Assembly (NCBI RefSeq): GCF_009870125.1
Contig: NC_046680.1
Span: 10,106,001 to 10,170,000, forward strand
DNA length: 64,000 bases
Direction of reading: 5' to 3'
DNA from: Drosophila pseudoobscura
Lineage: Eukaryota > Arthropoda > Insecta > Diptera > Drosophilidae
In this document: piece after piece, positions 14,239 through 27,200 of the stretch
Layout: the number at the start of each line of letters is the position of its first letter
How positions within the stretch are numbered: position 1 is the stretch's first letter
Translations under genes and position numbers: made by a program
Notes under the pieces: model-generated
Told to the model about the DNA's origin: nothing
What the model saw: only the letters and a program-made list of their open reading frames with translations
Databases searched by the model: none

Positions 14239-15053
14239 ATGCATCTGTATACACGAGTTCTCCTCCTGGCCGTCACTCTCTTCACCGTCAATGGTGTGCC
14301 CCGTTTTGGAGAGGATGATGCCCTCGAGCAGGTCCTCTTCCGCATGGTCGAAGGCCAGATGGAGTCCCGGGCTCTGTCCCCCGCCGGCCAGGCCTGCTCC
14401 AACAACTACGTGAATGCCACCACTAAGAATAGCGAGAAGCTCGCCAATGCAACAAACGCCTGCGAGGATGCCGCCAACAGCACGATTGTTTCCAACAACA
14501 AGAACAGCAATGCCACCGTGATCACCATCCGTAACCAGCTGTTGGCCCTCGAGCAGAACCTGCAGCTCTGCCGCAACGAGACCGACTCTGCCCGCTTCCT
14601 CAACTGCACCGTGTCCACAGTGCGTGTTATAGTGTTTATATAGTGTCTTTCCCTCAACTTAACGTGGTTGATCCTCTTTTACAGTTCGATAAGAACCTGC
14701 AGCTGCTGGACACCTCCAACTCGATGGCCTACCAGACCCAGTCACAGTTCGCATCCAATGCCACGGTTGTGGAGGCCACCCGCTCCAATTGCATCAGCGC
14801 TGCCGTCAGCGATGCCAAGGTTCAGGGCATCCAGGCTGCCAACGACTTTGATTCTTGCGTGGCTAAGATCCCATCGCAGCGAGAGATTACCCAGAAACAG
14901 GACCCAAAGGAGCAGAAGCCTGTGCAGCAGCAACAGCAGCAGCAACAGCAGCAGCAACAGCAGCAGCAACAGCAGCAGCAGCAACAGCAGCAGCAACAGC
15001 AGCAGCAACAGCAGTTGGCATCAGGAGTCCAGAATCTGCCAATGAATAATTAG
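14239..15053 (+). CDS. Gene A: secreted DUF725-like protein with polyglutamine tail
   Basis: Exons 14239-14619 and 14685-15053 (65-bp intron, donor GTGCGT, acceptor TTTTACAG), 249 aa. The ATG is the first after the TATA box. Residues 1-20 (MHLYTRVLLLAVTLFTVNGV) form a signal peptide. The core has cysteines in the paralogue order: QAC, NAC, QLC and NC in exon 1, then SNC and DSC in exon 2. Donor 14620 was chosen because it keeps phase 0 and puts the intron four codons after the conserved NC cysteine, as in the seven other family genes. There are several N-x-S/T sequons. Residues 208-237 are an unbroken run of 30 glutamines, followed by LASGVQNLPMNN. AATAAA lies at 15067, 14 nt past the stop. 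Family assignment to DUF725 is from remembered cysteine pattern; function unknown. Gene B follows in the same orientation. Confidence 0.85.
14925..15014 (+). repeat. CAG/CAA tract encoding 30 glutamines
   Basis: 90 bp of mixed CAG and CAA codons in the last exon of gene A. The CAA interruptions make it less prone to slippage than pure CAG, but its length is probably polymorphic. Confidence 0.95.
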
Positions 15054-15368
15054 AATTTTGATAATCAATAAAAGTTTACCACTTGTCAAATGCATTTCCC
15101 CCTCTTTCGATGACTGATCTGGAAGTCAAGTGTGGTTTTTGGGGGTTTCCTTCAGCTTATTACTCAGCACTTCCTTCAGTCTGCGATTAGCACTAAAATA
15201 GTTTATCAGCTTGGCGCGTTACGGCAATGCATTGTTATCAACAATTAGATAGCTCCATGTTATCGCCTGGAGAGGGTTTGCGCTGATTGTGAGAGCCCCA
15301 AACAATTATAGATAAATTCAATTAATGCAAATAGAGGAAAAAAAATATTGTTTTCAACTGCAAGTTGC

Positions 15369-15405
15369 TTTAAAATGGTCAGCTGATACTGGCAGACTGT
15401 CAGAA
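15369..15405 (+). promoter_or_regulatory. Candidate promoter of gene B
   Basis: TTTAAAAT at 15369 followed 33 bp later by the Inr-like TCAGAA (A at 15402), 22 bp before the ATG at 15424. It is a weak TATA variant, chosen for spacing. Confidence 0.45.
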
Positions 15406-15423
15406 ATAACTTGAACCGCCCTG

Positions 15424-18012
15424 ATGGAGGTTCTCTGCAAAATATTAGCAGTGTGCTCGCTGCTCGTCAGCGCTCAGGTAAGAGAAGGCCGCAAAAGCAA
15501 AAACTCCTGGAAAGTTATGTAACAGCAAGCAATTCTCATAGGCGTTTGTGGCTGTGGAGCCAGCCAGCTCCAGTGAGCTGTCTTGGAAGTCCATGTTCTT
15601 CGATGCCCTCGTCGGCAACTCCAATGAGTTGCAGGCTGCAGGAGCCCTGAGCAGCCTCGAGGAATGCACGGCCATCTACACGGTGGAGAACATCGAGATC
15701 CTCCTAACTGCGAGCTACAAGATCCGCCGATGCATCAGAGTCGATGAGAAGGACATCCGTCGCTATCTAAAGCAAGACGATGCCACCCATACAAGGAAGT
15801 CATTCGAGCGGGAGCTGCTCTCCTGCTCGCGCCGTGACTGCTATGTGGACTCGGTAAGTAGAGAAGCTCTCGCTTTCTTCTGCGCCCGCCGTGGTCTGAC
15901 TCTATCGAATTTCATTTCGTGCAGATCCTGAACCTGTTCAGCTCCGTCCGCCTCAGCCGCCACGACTACAGGCGCAGCCGGCACTGTATCCTTAAGGAGG
16001 TAGAACAAGCTCTTATCCAGCTGGACAGGGCGTCCATCGTCCTGGCTAACTGCCTCGCAGAACAGCAGCCCTCTCAGAATTCCACTCTGCCCCCACCCAT
16101 CTGGAATACAACTCACACCACTCCCAACTGGAACTGGAACAATACTACTTCCGGTCCAAGTGGGAACACTACCGAATGGCCCTGGTGGAGTAATACGACA
16201 GCTGGACCAAATGTGAATACAACCCAAGGTCCTTGGTGGGGTAACACGACTTCCGGTCCAAGTGGGAATACTACTGAATGGCCCTGGTGGAGCAATACGA
16301 CCGCTGGACCAAATGTGAATACAACCCAAGGTCCTTGGTGGGGTAACACCACTTCCGGTCCAAGTGGGAATACTACTGAATGGCCCTGGTGGAGCAATAC
16401 GACCGCTGGACCAAATGTAAATACAACCCAAGGTCCTTGGTGGGGTAACACCACTTCCGGTCCAAGTGGGAACACTACTGAATGGCCCTGGTGGAGCAAT
16501 ACGACCGCTGGACCAAATGTGAATACAACCCAAGGTCCTTGGTGGGGTAACACCACTTCCGGTCCAAGTGGGAACACTACTGAATGGCCCTGGTGGAGCA
16601 ATACGACCGCTGGACCAAATGTGAATACAACCCAAGGTCCTTGGTGGGGTAACACCACTTCCGGTCCAAGTGGGAATACTACTGAATGGCCCTGGTGGAG
16701 CAATACGACCGCTGGACCAAATGTAAATACAACCCAAGGTCCTTGGTGGGGTAACACCACTTCCGGTCCAAGTGGGAACACTACTGAATGGCCCTGGTGG
16801 AGCAATACGACCGCTGGACCAAATGTGAATACAACCCAAGGTCCTTGGTGGGGTAACACCACTTCCGGTCCAAGTGGGAACACTACTGAATGGCCCTGGT
16901 GGAGCAATACGACCGCTGGACCAAATGTGAATACAACCCAAGGTCCTTGGTGGGGTAACACCACTTCCGGTCCAAGTGGGAATACTACTGAATGGCCCTG
17001 GTGGAGCAATACGACCGCTGGACCAAATGTGAATACAACCCAAGGTCCTTGGTGGGGTAACACCACTTCCGGTCCAAGTGGGAACACTACTGAATGGCCC
17101 TGGTGGAGCAATACGACCGCTGGACCAAATGTGAATACAACCCAAGGTCCTTGGTGGGGTAACACCACTTCCGGTCCAAGTGGGAACACTACTGAATGGC
17201 CCTGGTGGAGCAATACGACCGCTGGACCAAATGTGAATACAACCCAAGGTCCTTGGTGGGGTAACACCACTTCCGGTCCAAGTGGGAACACTACTGAATG
17301 GCCCTGGTGGAGCAATACGACCGCTGGACCAAATGTGAATACAACCCAAGGTCCTTGGTGGGGTAACACCACTTCCGGTCCAAGTGGGAACACTACTGAA
17401 TGGCCCTGGTGGAGCAATACGACCGCTGGACCAAATGTGAATACAACCCAAGGTCCTTGGTGGGGTAACACCACTTCCGGTCCAAGTGGGAACACTACTG
17501 AATGGCCCTGGTGGAGCAATACGACCGCTGGACCAAATGTGAATACAACCCAAGGTCCTTGGTGGGGTAACACCACTTCCGGTCCAAGTGGGAACACTAC
17601 TGAATGGCCCTGGTGGAGCAATACGACTACTGGACCAATTGTGAATACAACCCAAGGACCTTGGTGGGGTAATACAACCGCTGGCGGACCAAACTGGAAT
17701 ACAACGCAATGGCCTAACACCAATACCACGCCAAACTGGACCCTGTCTACACCTCAACCCAACTTGAACACCACCCAAGGTCCCTGGGGCAATAGTACGA
17801 CTATTGGACCGAACTTGAACACCACCATCCTTGAGCCACAGTGGAACTCAACCGACAGACCGCAGTGGAACAGAACAACCACCGACAGACCGCAGTGGAA
17901 CAGAACAACCACCTATAGACCGCAGTTGAATGAAACCACAACCGAGGCGCCCGCCACCACAGAAGGAAACTGGTGGGATCAACTCTTTCACGACATTGGA
18001 TCCCTCTTCTAG
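15424..18012 (+). CDS. Gene B: secreted DUF725-like protein with long Asn/Trp/Pro sequon repeat
   Basis: Exons 15424-15477, 15542-15853 and 15925-18012, all phase 0 (introns 64 and 71 bp, donors GTAAGAG and GTAAGTA), 817 aa. Exon 1 encodes only the signal peptide MEVLCKILAVCSLLVSAQ. Residues 19 to about 185 are a diverged DUF725-like core: cysteines in EEC, RRC, LSC and RDC before the second intron, which again falls four codons after a cysteine, then RHC and ANC. Residues 195-706 are 15 copies of a 34-residue repeat, itself two 17-residue halves (NTTSGPSGNTTEWPWWS and NTTAGPNVNTTQGPWWG). Each copy has four N-x-T sequons and the aromatic block WPWW. The tail degenerates into NTT- and RPQWN-type units and ends in DQLFHDIGSLF. 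AATAAA lies at 18090. Probably a heavily N-glycosylated, mucin-like extracellular protein (inference). Copy number may be collapsed in the assembly. Confidence 0.85.
16141..17674 (+). repeat. 15 x 102-bp coding tandem array (30 x 51-bp half-units)
   Basis: ACTTCCGGTCC recurs at 16147, 16249, 16351 and every 102 bp to 17575. Each 102-bp unit encodes two related 17-residue halves. Silent variants (GGGAATACT against GGGAACACT, AATGTAAAT against AATGTGAAT) show copies 3-5 and 6-8 to be the same three-copy block, and 9-11 nearly so, giving a third level of 306 bp. The first and last copies are the most diverged. This is typical of homogenisation by unequal exchange. Confidence 0.95.
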
Positions 18013-18217
18013 GCGGCCCCATAGGGCGTCGTCCCAAAGTCCTGTTTGGTGACAGCATATAGTTATAGCAAATTAATCAAAGCAAACAAAATAAATATTT
18101 GTCAGCATGTAGAAGCGTTTACACTGGCGGGTCCAATCCAAGAGAGTCAGCAACTGATAAGCTATCACTACCAGCCGCTTCAGATCGAATTGGAAAAGAG
18201 AATAGCTGTCGATGGGA

Positions 18218-18237
18218 GGGGGGGGGGGGGGGGGGGG
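18218..18237 (+). repeat. Run of 20 G
   Basis: Uninterrupted G tract about 200 bp after gene B. It could form a G-quadruplex; its length is unreliable in any sequencing assembly. Confidence 0.9.
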
Positions 18238-21200
18238 CCACAAATTAGTCGGGGAACGGTCGCACCAGACCACACGCCCACTCCAGGCAGCAGGGCCAGG
18301 CCTGATTAAGATTTATTAGTCAGCTGCGGACCACGTGTCGCAGACGGCTCGGAGAATAATGATGGATTTCAGTGAAGTGGAGACGTCAGCAAAATGTTGC
18401 TGAGAAAGAAAGGCAGGCATGTCAATAGGGGAGTCCTTGCTGATGCTGGTGAAAAACCAGCATGCATAACGAGCAAGCCAATAAGCTCCATAATTAGCTG
18501 GGATCTCTGGCTATTGCTCAGTAATGAGATGGCTCTCCATCCAATCCTGTACTCATTCAAGCCAGTAAAATAATCATAGATTAAATAAACGTTATTGGCA
18601 ACCCAAAAATCACCTAGGAAACTCTAAGAAGAGTCGAACTGTAGCTGAAGGAAAGGGTTGAATAGCTGGGACGGGCGAACCCAACGGACAGTCTGACATT
18701 TGCATAACCTCTTCACAGTCCCAGTGCTTCCTGCAATGGAGCAATGCCGAGCAATCGGCTGGGGCCATTTTCCCATGGCTGCAGGGGCTGAACACACAAT
18801 GGAAATCCAACCTAAACAATGCAGGTATGCGGAAAACTTTTAACCCCCGTGTGCCAGTAGATAAATCAACCTGGATCATCACCCTTTCAGCATTCGTTGT
18901 CAGCACACACACCTTTACTGTACCCCCTGTGTGTGTCCCGTGATGGGTAAGTCCCTGCCCATGTCCGAGTAGGTGTGGCACACACAGCCACGCACCCACT
19001 TGCAGAATGTGTGTGAACAGGGCACTGCAGCTATAAATTGCAGCAGGACCTGCCGCCTCCACCCATTCCTATGGGTTTGGGTCAATATTTTTTCATGTTA
19101 ATTCAACTTTCATGGATGCGGCTTCTGGTCCTGCCGCTGACGGGATAATGGAGATGGGACCGGGGAGGGGTGCATGGGAATGGGTGGAATTCCTGGAATG
19201 TAAATCAAGGCAGGAGCACAATACGAGGGAATCCGCAACCGCATTTGAAGCAGCCTTAATTTTTGGCCTGACCCGCCGGAAAACTTTTAATGAAAATGCT
19301 CCGAAATGAAGTGATCAATTAACATTAATTGCGCAATAGCCAAAGGAAACTTCATAAAAATTTCGGGCTACATTCGAAAGGGTTAGCCGAGGTGATTAGA
19401 TTAAAGACAAAGGATTGACCCTTTGGAAATCAAAAGTTTTGCAGGATTACAGCATAACACTAAACCTAATGATGATCATTACTGCAAAGGGGCAGTGTTG
19501 TCTGCTAAATTGCCAATTAAGATTTTTAACGACAGCCCAACAACCAACAGCAGCGGGCGCACGAAGACACGGAGCGACTTTCCTCAAGAAAAAGTAGATG
19601 CCAAGCTCGAAATTAGTAAGTCATTAAAGCGAGGCAGAGTCTGCCCTGGCGCTTGAAAAGAGCAGCGGGATCCGCCCCATAGAGTGTGCAAAAAGGTGCT
19701 ACCAGCAGGTACGGTCCGGATGCAGGGCGGGGCGTGGGCGTTGGGAGACACAACAGCTGACAGGCCTGACGTTTTGGTAACTAATAGGCCTTATTTGCAT
19801 GTTAATTGCTCTTGACTAAGTCAACACCAACATCAACCGGGGCAGTCTAGGACGCTGAACGGTGGCATAAAAGTATTATAATAACAGTGGCCCAGCAACA
19901 CGAAAACAGCATCAAAACAGACAAGAATATTAAGGAGTGGAAAGGCAGAAGGACGTGGTGGGAAACAAGGAATGGTAGACCCAACTCACCCTCTGCCTTA
20001 ATTCGTCAGAGGCAGAGGAGCCGCCGAAAAGTAGGCTAGATTCACCGAATTAACCCATTTGAAGTAAAATCCAAGAGCAGTAAGAAATTACTTCAGTTCT
20101 CACATTTAATTATTTATACGATAATACTAATAATAATAATACTAACCCAAGCAATTTAAGCAAGCAATGTATGGGCGTTTCATCTTGAGTGCAACTGACC
20201 ACATTGAATTGGATCAATTAATTTAATTTAATTTGGACAGCAACCCGTTTTTCAGGATCAGCCCCTTTAGATTATTCAGTCGCCCACATTGCTATAAAAC
20301 GAAACCACTCAGCAATTGAAACCCGACACTTATGCCATGCCATGCATTCGAGAACGGGAAATAAATCGCTTACGGTCCGATTGCTCTGATTTAGACATAA
20401 TTGTTTATTTGGGCGTTTCGGCAATTGTGTGTTTCCCACACATATAAAAACTCACACACACCGTGGATAAGCACAGATGTAGAAATATTTCACAGTCACT
20501 GCCATGCCCGCAAACTATTTGCCTAATGACAAACATGAGGCGTCACGAGCTGCGCTTAAATAAATGAAAATGAATAAATATTCCCACATAGGACTGCACT
20601 GTTGTTTATTTATTTTAATTCAATTTTTAGAATCTGCATTGCATATGCATGTGGCCCACTTTAAGCTGTGCAGTAAACGGGATGAGTTCGGTCGGAACTA
20701 ACGATTTCTCCAACTAACGCCATCAGCAGATAAAATAAAAACTAAAACTTTCGCATACAGATATTATGCAAAACAAGAAGGATGTCCAAAGTGAAACCCA
20801 AAACCAAAGAATTTCTTTACGCAACGAATTTGACAATACCCTGGGGAATCGGCGAGTAGTATAAACAAGTTTATGTGCCAATAAAAGCTAATATTTTTTT
20901 TAATATAAAACCCAATGATGTTTCCTACTGTCAACATTAACCAAATAAACTTCTATTTCTATTAAAAAATCATTGAATCAGCCAATGGAACTGTAGGGAT
21001 AGAACAAACGCTTGTCCAAAGTGTAAACGCCGTTAAATAAATGGGTAAGAAATTCTCGGTTAATGCGGAATGAGAAAACAAATGTGTTGGCTTTCCACGT
21101 TCGGAAATTGTGGGAAAATGCAACACATTTATAAAACAATACGCTCCGGGAGTGTAGAGCTTGAACATGTCAGAATTAAATTAGATAATTCCATAATGAA

Positions 21201-24200
21201 AAATCTAAGGCCACGGCCATCAAATTGGATTAGTTTCGACTTCTACAAACAAGTGAATTTCATTACGAAACGTTCTCCTAGAAGCGCAAACACGGGAAAT
21301 ACAAATTATTTGAACTGAAAGTGGCTAGTGATTTGTTAAATCGATCAGAGTTAATTGAAGTCAGACCCCAGCCCCATTTGCATGTCATAAATATTTAACA
21401 AAGGAAAAAACATTCACGATTCGCAGTCAACATTCAACATAGGTAAGTGCAGTCAAATTAGCATACTCGCCACACGCAACATGCAACATGGCATAATCAA
21501 AATATTACCCTTCGTGCTCACCTGCAATTTTCGTATAGTTCTGAAAATTCAACTGCAAACGCAAAGACAAAGACAATGCGGAGTCAGGAGTCAGGGTTCG
21601 CCCAAATTGCGGCACATAATTCGGGCTTCAATTTGTGGCACACGCAACTCTCATACTATATGCAAGGAAGCGCACGGGGACGACCGACCCTGTTTCGGCT
21701 TGAGCACAACATATAAATAAACCATTAATTCTCAATAAACGGAACAACCCTTTGCCACGTGCCGTGCGTACAGCACTTCACTGTACTCCGGTGAAGAAAT
21801 TGGAAAGAACTGAAATCGCATGCAATAAAAAGTGTAATTTGTATAGTAAATATGTAAGCAAGGTGTGGAAGCCATAAAACGCTGTCCAGAGATGCCACAC
21901 GCAGCTGACACAGGGAGGGAGAGAGCGAGTGTAAGGACTTACACACTTAGCAGGAAGCTCAGGCTGCTAACTATGAAATAGTCCTTTAAGCAAGTCTATC
22001 TTTATCTCCTGGCCAGGCACCGCAGGCTGGGCCCCATAAATTCACAAGTGCGCCCATTAACGCGGGAGTCTAGTCCTTAAAGCATAAAAGCCGCATCCAT
22101 AAATTTGCCTGCCTAATACAATGTCGCCTCGGCCAGCATAATGGCCTAAGTAAGCGGTTAACACTTACAGACATGGCAGGGCCATGGCTTTGGTGGTCCC
22201 AGCCGCCAGTCCGGAATACTCCATTAAATTGTCAATTGCACAGCGAGAAAGTAGCGCGAATGGAATCGAATCGTAATACGAGTATAAATGTATATATATA
22301 TATGTATATATATCTGGAAAATATCTGCATATCCAAGTGGCGTAATTGAACTTTTCAATTGTTGAATTTACTGCAATTTTATGGGATTCTGTGCGCTCGC
22401 TGATTGAAATAAATTGAAACTTAATGTCGGCCAGCATTGAACAAAGTTTACGTCGATTTAATGGCGCTTGATTGAATTACGTATACGCCGCGTTTTCTGC
22501 ACCGTGTGCCGCCAGCCACGATCCAGCCACATTTATCATCGAATACGGGCATAATTAGAGGGATATCCTACCGAATATTTCTGGGTATCCAACCAGTTGG
22601 AAATCAGCACACCTAAACAATTTGGGAGCAAGGGGTTCTTTAAATGGCTGGACAAGAGAGCCATTGAAAGGGTATTTGGCCATGTAAGCCACACTGCACA
22701 TAAATTGGAACGTTATGTTGGTTTTTTTTCAGGGCAATCGGTTTTTGGCAATGTTTTGTTTTTCACATTTGTTTTTCCCTCTATTCGGAGCTCTAAGGGG
22801 ACTAGAGCTGAGTGGAGTGGACTGGAGTGGAGTGGAGCTCTGGAATGTGTGCATGCAGTTGAATGCATTTTGTGGTGTGGACATCGCAATAGAGTCATTC
22901 CCGATATTGTGCGCTAGCTCAGCGGAAGCCATAATGGTCATATAATGTAACTAATGTGATTCGAGACAGACAGGAGGTTATTTATGTCAGGTGTATTATC
23001 GCAGAGCCTCTTACTGAGTTTTGTCATATTTCAGTGAAGTGAATTTTTGTGGCATTGTGTGGCTTAGTTCATCCGGTACTTACAATTACAATTACAATAG
23101 GTAACGGAAACATCATTTAACAAGTTCTGAGGGAAGAAAGAACTCTAAACTAGGTATGCGAGCTATTCTCTTTACCACATGGTTAATTCTAACTTATACT
23201 TTGTCTGTTCAACAGTTTCTGGCTGAGAGGACTCATTGTGGCAGCTGGGAAGGACCATTCCAAGCTAAGTCCGTCCTTTATTTCGCCTTTGTTTTAATTA
23301 AAAATGTTCTTGCCTTTTGTCGTCGAGGCCGAGGCATACGAAGGCTAAGAAGTGGCATGCAACTTCCGACTGGAATTAAAATCAATGTCCTGCTCTCCGG
23401 CTACCCCTTCCGCTGCTCTGTCTGTCAACGGATAACGGACTGAAGGCTGAAGGCTGAGGCTGCGACCGAGGTTGAGTACAAAGAGGAAGACAATAAATTT
23501 CATATTGCCGTAGGACATAAAAGGGCGTGTATAATATGCAAACACAATCAACGCGTCGGGACAGTTGCACGCACCCCCAGGGGGTGGTTGAGGGTTGCGA
23601 AAGGGGTCGCAATGAATGGGACTCTCTCGCTCGCACACACAAACACAAACACATTCCACAACACTTCCAGTGAAGCTCACACACAAACACTCACAAATAA
23701 ATGTAAGCTAAACTTTGAAGTGCCAGGCAGGCATATATTGCATATGTAATAGTTTGAGTGTGCGTGTGCATACAAATATATATATATATGTTTGTGTGTG
23801 TTTATAAAGCAAAGCAATATAAAAGGAAATAAACCGGCGACAGCGCTTCCAACCGACGAGCGCAAAACTAAACGAAAGCATAAAAAAAGTAAGGAAAACG
23901 GGAAAGAAATTGTATAAAAGAAGAAAGAAAAACGAAGAAAAATATGAAGAGCAAAAAAGTTTTTTATGTGGAGACGTGCAGAAATTTTTAATTTGCGGTT
24001 GGCCCACAGTCAGAGACCCACAGTCAGAGTCACCAAAGCCATAACCATAGCTGTAGCCACAGCCGGAGCAGGAGCTGTCGGTGGAGCTGATGGGGAAACC
24101 GAAGCGAGAGCTATAACCAGAGCTATAGCCCATGGCAAGCCTGGCTGCGGATGTCAGTCGAGCACGCCGCTTATTATGATTTACATATTTTCTATGCGGC

Positions 24201-27200
24201 CTCCCAGAGTCAAAGTTTGCGCAGAAACTGTGGAAGATGAAGCTGTGGATGGGGATGGTAGAATTGGAACAGAGAGCAGAGCTCAGACAGAGAACATTTT
24301 GTAATTAAAGTTCACGAGGTCAAATGGCATTCACATCTACTCGTACATATGTATGTATGTACATTCGATGGCCGGCAGCTGCTGCCTCTTCTGCCCCGCA
24401 GTCGCATTGTTGCCTGCTGGCCATTTTTATTGCATACAACCAGGCGCGCCAAAAGACCTCGGGAGACGACTGCAGTAGGAGCAAGAGCTGAAGAAGAGGA
24501 GTACCGCAAGCCCACGAGTTAAGTGCGCTCTAAAATGTGTGCCTGGGCAATGCGTTGACGCGCATACTTCAGATGGACGCAAGGAGAGACAGTCGTAAGG
24601 GAGTTTTGTCTACGCGAGAGATAGTGGCGCGTGCGACTGCCACGCTCAAGAATGTGAAGAACGCTTCCTGATCTTCCATCTCATCTCACTGCTCGCCGCT
24701 CTCCCCTATAAACTTACCCCCCCCCCCCCTGCCGTCTGTAATTTGCATATTTAAGTTGCAGCCAGGCAGATTGTCATCAAAACGCTTAAAACGTTGATAA
24801 ATGTATGCCATAATTTTATGCTGCATCCACACAAGCACACACGAACTCGTAGACGCGAACGAACTCGCTTGCAGCAAGGAGCATTTCAAACGCTCAACGT
24901 GGCGTATGAGCAACTAGCGGCATCTGCTACGGCTGCCTTTGGCACCAGCATCTTCTGATTAATAAACTTTTTCTATTTATTTCACTCCCGCATTCTGCAA
25001 CTATCTCTGATCATTGGATGAAGTTTTTAATTGGAAAACCAATAAATCCTAATATAAATGCACTCAAATATCAATTACAGTAGCCGTCTACGACTCGTAT
25101 TCTCAAATATAGTTGAGTCCAGCAGCATGTTCTGTTAAGTGAATGACAAAGTCCACTGTCACGATTATAGTTACATATTGCCGTACTACCCGAGATACTG
25201 CATCTCTCTTTCACTGCTATCCCCTTTGCGTCATGCAGGTAATTCCCCATGTCATAATCAAATTGTAGACTAAACTGAACCAAAGTGTTCTCTGCTAACC
25301 TAATCTAATCTGAACGTTTATACTCTCAACCCATCAGCAGACTATCCTTTCCTGTCCATTTATTCTATCCTGTTGGAAGAATACTTCTAATTCCCTCGTC
25401 ATTGGCTGAAATTGAATGCCAGAAAATATGTATGGTTGTAAAGATTGTCACATTGCTGGAGTACTTTCAATGGTCACTTGACGGACCCTTGCATATCGCT
25501 ACGAGAGTCTGGTCAGTGGAATATAGTTAGCCCTGGTCTGTTATGTTATAGTTTATTGTAGCCTCCGCAAAGCACACAGCTCTCCAGAAAGCAAACAGCC
25601 ATCGAGCGGCATGGCAAACAGAGCTCGAGCCGAAGTTGGAGGCGGGGCAGCAAACAGAGGCTCCACCACAGCTCGAGTTAAACTCAGCAGTCAACGAACA
25701 CACATGCACCCCTTGTGGCAGTACCCTTGCCACAGCTGCATCATTCACAATTTGTTTCAATTTTAAATGCCTTGTCGCCGGCCCCACCCACACAGGCAGC
25801 CACCACATCAGGAGGAGGCGTGGAGTGTACTGCCAACCGTATGTACGTGTAGGTTTAGCGGGCAGTGCATGCGAATGTGGTGCGAATGTGGTGCGACTGT
25901 GCCCTTGGCTGGCTGCGCATTTCAGTTTCAGTTTGAGTTTCGGTTTGAGTTGGCTCTCAAAAATTATCACAGGGAATTTTTCAGCGCTGCTCTCGAGTGC
26001 GAAAAGGTTGGCACCGCACTTAAGCAATGTCAACGGCAGGGCCGAGCAGGGGGAAAGCGCCCCAAACCCTACCATCCCATCACCCCACCGAACTGACAGC
26101 GGAAGGAAACAAAAAATGGCTGAAGCAGAAGCAACATTCATGGCCAGAGACAGGGTTAGGGGCAGGAACCGACAGAAGCAGTCGCGTCGCCCGGCATAAG
26201 CGTATTTGCTGGAAATGTAACGCTTGTTAAAACAGATAAGAGCGCACAGGATATATGCACTCCAGGCACACATACAGCCACACACACACTGCTGATACAT
26301 AGATACAAAGAGAACAACCAGAAACAAGTTAAAACGCTTCAGGCGTCATTACGACTAGAATATACCCGCTACTCGAGAATCATCCAATAAATTCGCTTTG
26401 AAAGAAACGAAAAGACGTTTCAGTACTCTCCAAGAACACTCTCCAATGAATATTTGTCGACTGGTTAACTGGTTAATATGGTACTAGTATAACCAAAACG
26501 GTGCTCAATATTTTATAATTTAGACATGATAATACAAAATAATAATAAAATTAAAATTAGTATTAGTATTAATAAAACAGAATACTAAATAGAATACTAA
26601 AATTTTAGAATAAGAATATCATTATGTTTAAAAGCATAACTATGTGAACTCCATATGACTAGGGCATTAACACAAAGTAGAAATACTGTCGCGTTAGGAA
26701 TATATGTATATATATAAATAAATAAACAAAATATACTTTCGTTACACGTTTCTCGATTTGCAAACACAGGAGTTTTATTGCTTTAGCTCTGATAAGATAT
26801 ACTTTATGGATTCTATATATTCTTTAGAATTTGATACACCCTTGCGAGTATACTCCACAACTACCGGATATAAACCGCCCAGGGCCCAGAGCTAGAGTAA
26901 GAGACAGAACCAGAACCAGAGAAAGAGCCTGAGAGAGAGAGCGCGGTGGGAGTGGCCATGATAAATGACATGTTTCATTTGACATTTTAACAAAGTGTTG
27001 AATTTTGCTGAGCGAAGGAAGGGGTCCGGAGAGATCTTGGCACGTTTTTCCCACTGACGCAAAATTTCGTTCTTGTTTTGCTTTCCTACTTTTGTTGTTT
27101 TTCTTTCTCGCTTCGCGCAAATTGTTAGACAGCGTTAAATAAACCCAACCGCCAACAGAAAACACAACACAGGAGTTCTGTATAATTTTGCAATCATTTC

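Noticed and set aside
14742-15008. Minus-strand poly-leucine frame
   Set aside because: Antisense of the CAG/CAA tract of gene A.
16141-17674. Possible CRISPR array
   Set aside because: Contiguous coding tandem repeats with no spacers, in a eukaryotic context.
15841-17778. 645-aa open frame on the minus strand across gene B, and a second minus frame of 538 aa (16113-17729)
   Set aside because: The 102-bp period is a multiple of three, so any stop-free frame in one unit stays open in all. They lack a signal peptide and family core; the plus strand has the spliced gene structure, signal peptide and poly(A) signal.
20280-20350. TATA-like CTATAAAACG followed by an ATG
   Set aside because: The ATG opens only a ten-codon frame and no downstream exon is visible.
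25527-26327. 266-aa minus and 187-aa plus open frames
   Set aside because: Long frames in GC-rich non-coding DNA with no recognisable domain or consistent codon pattern on either strand.
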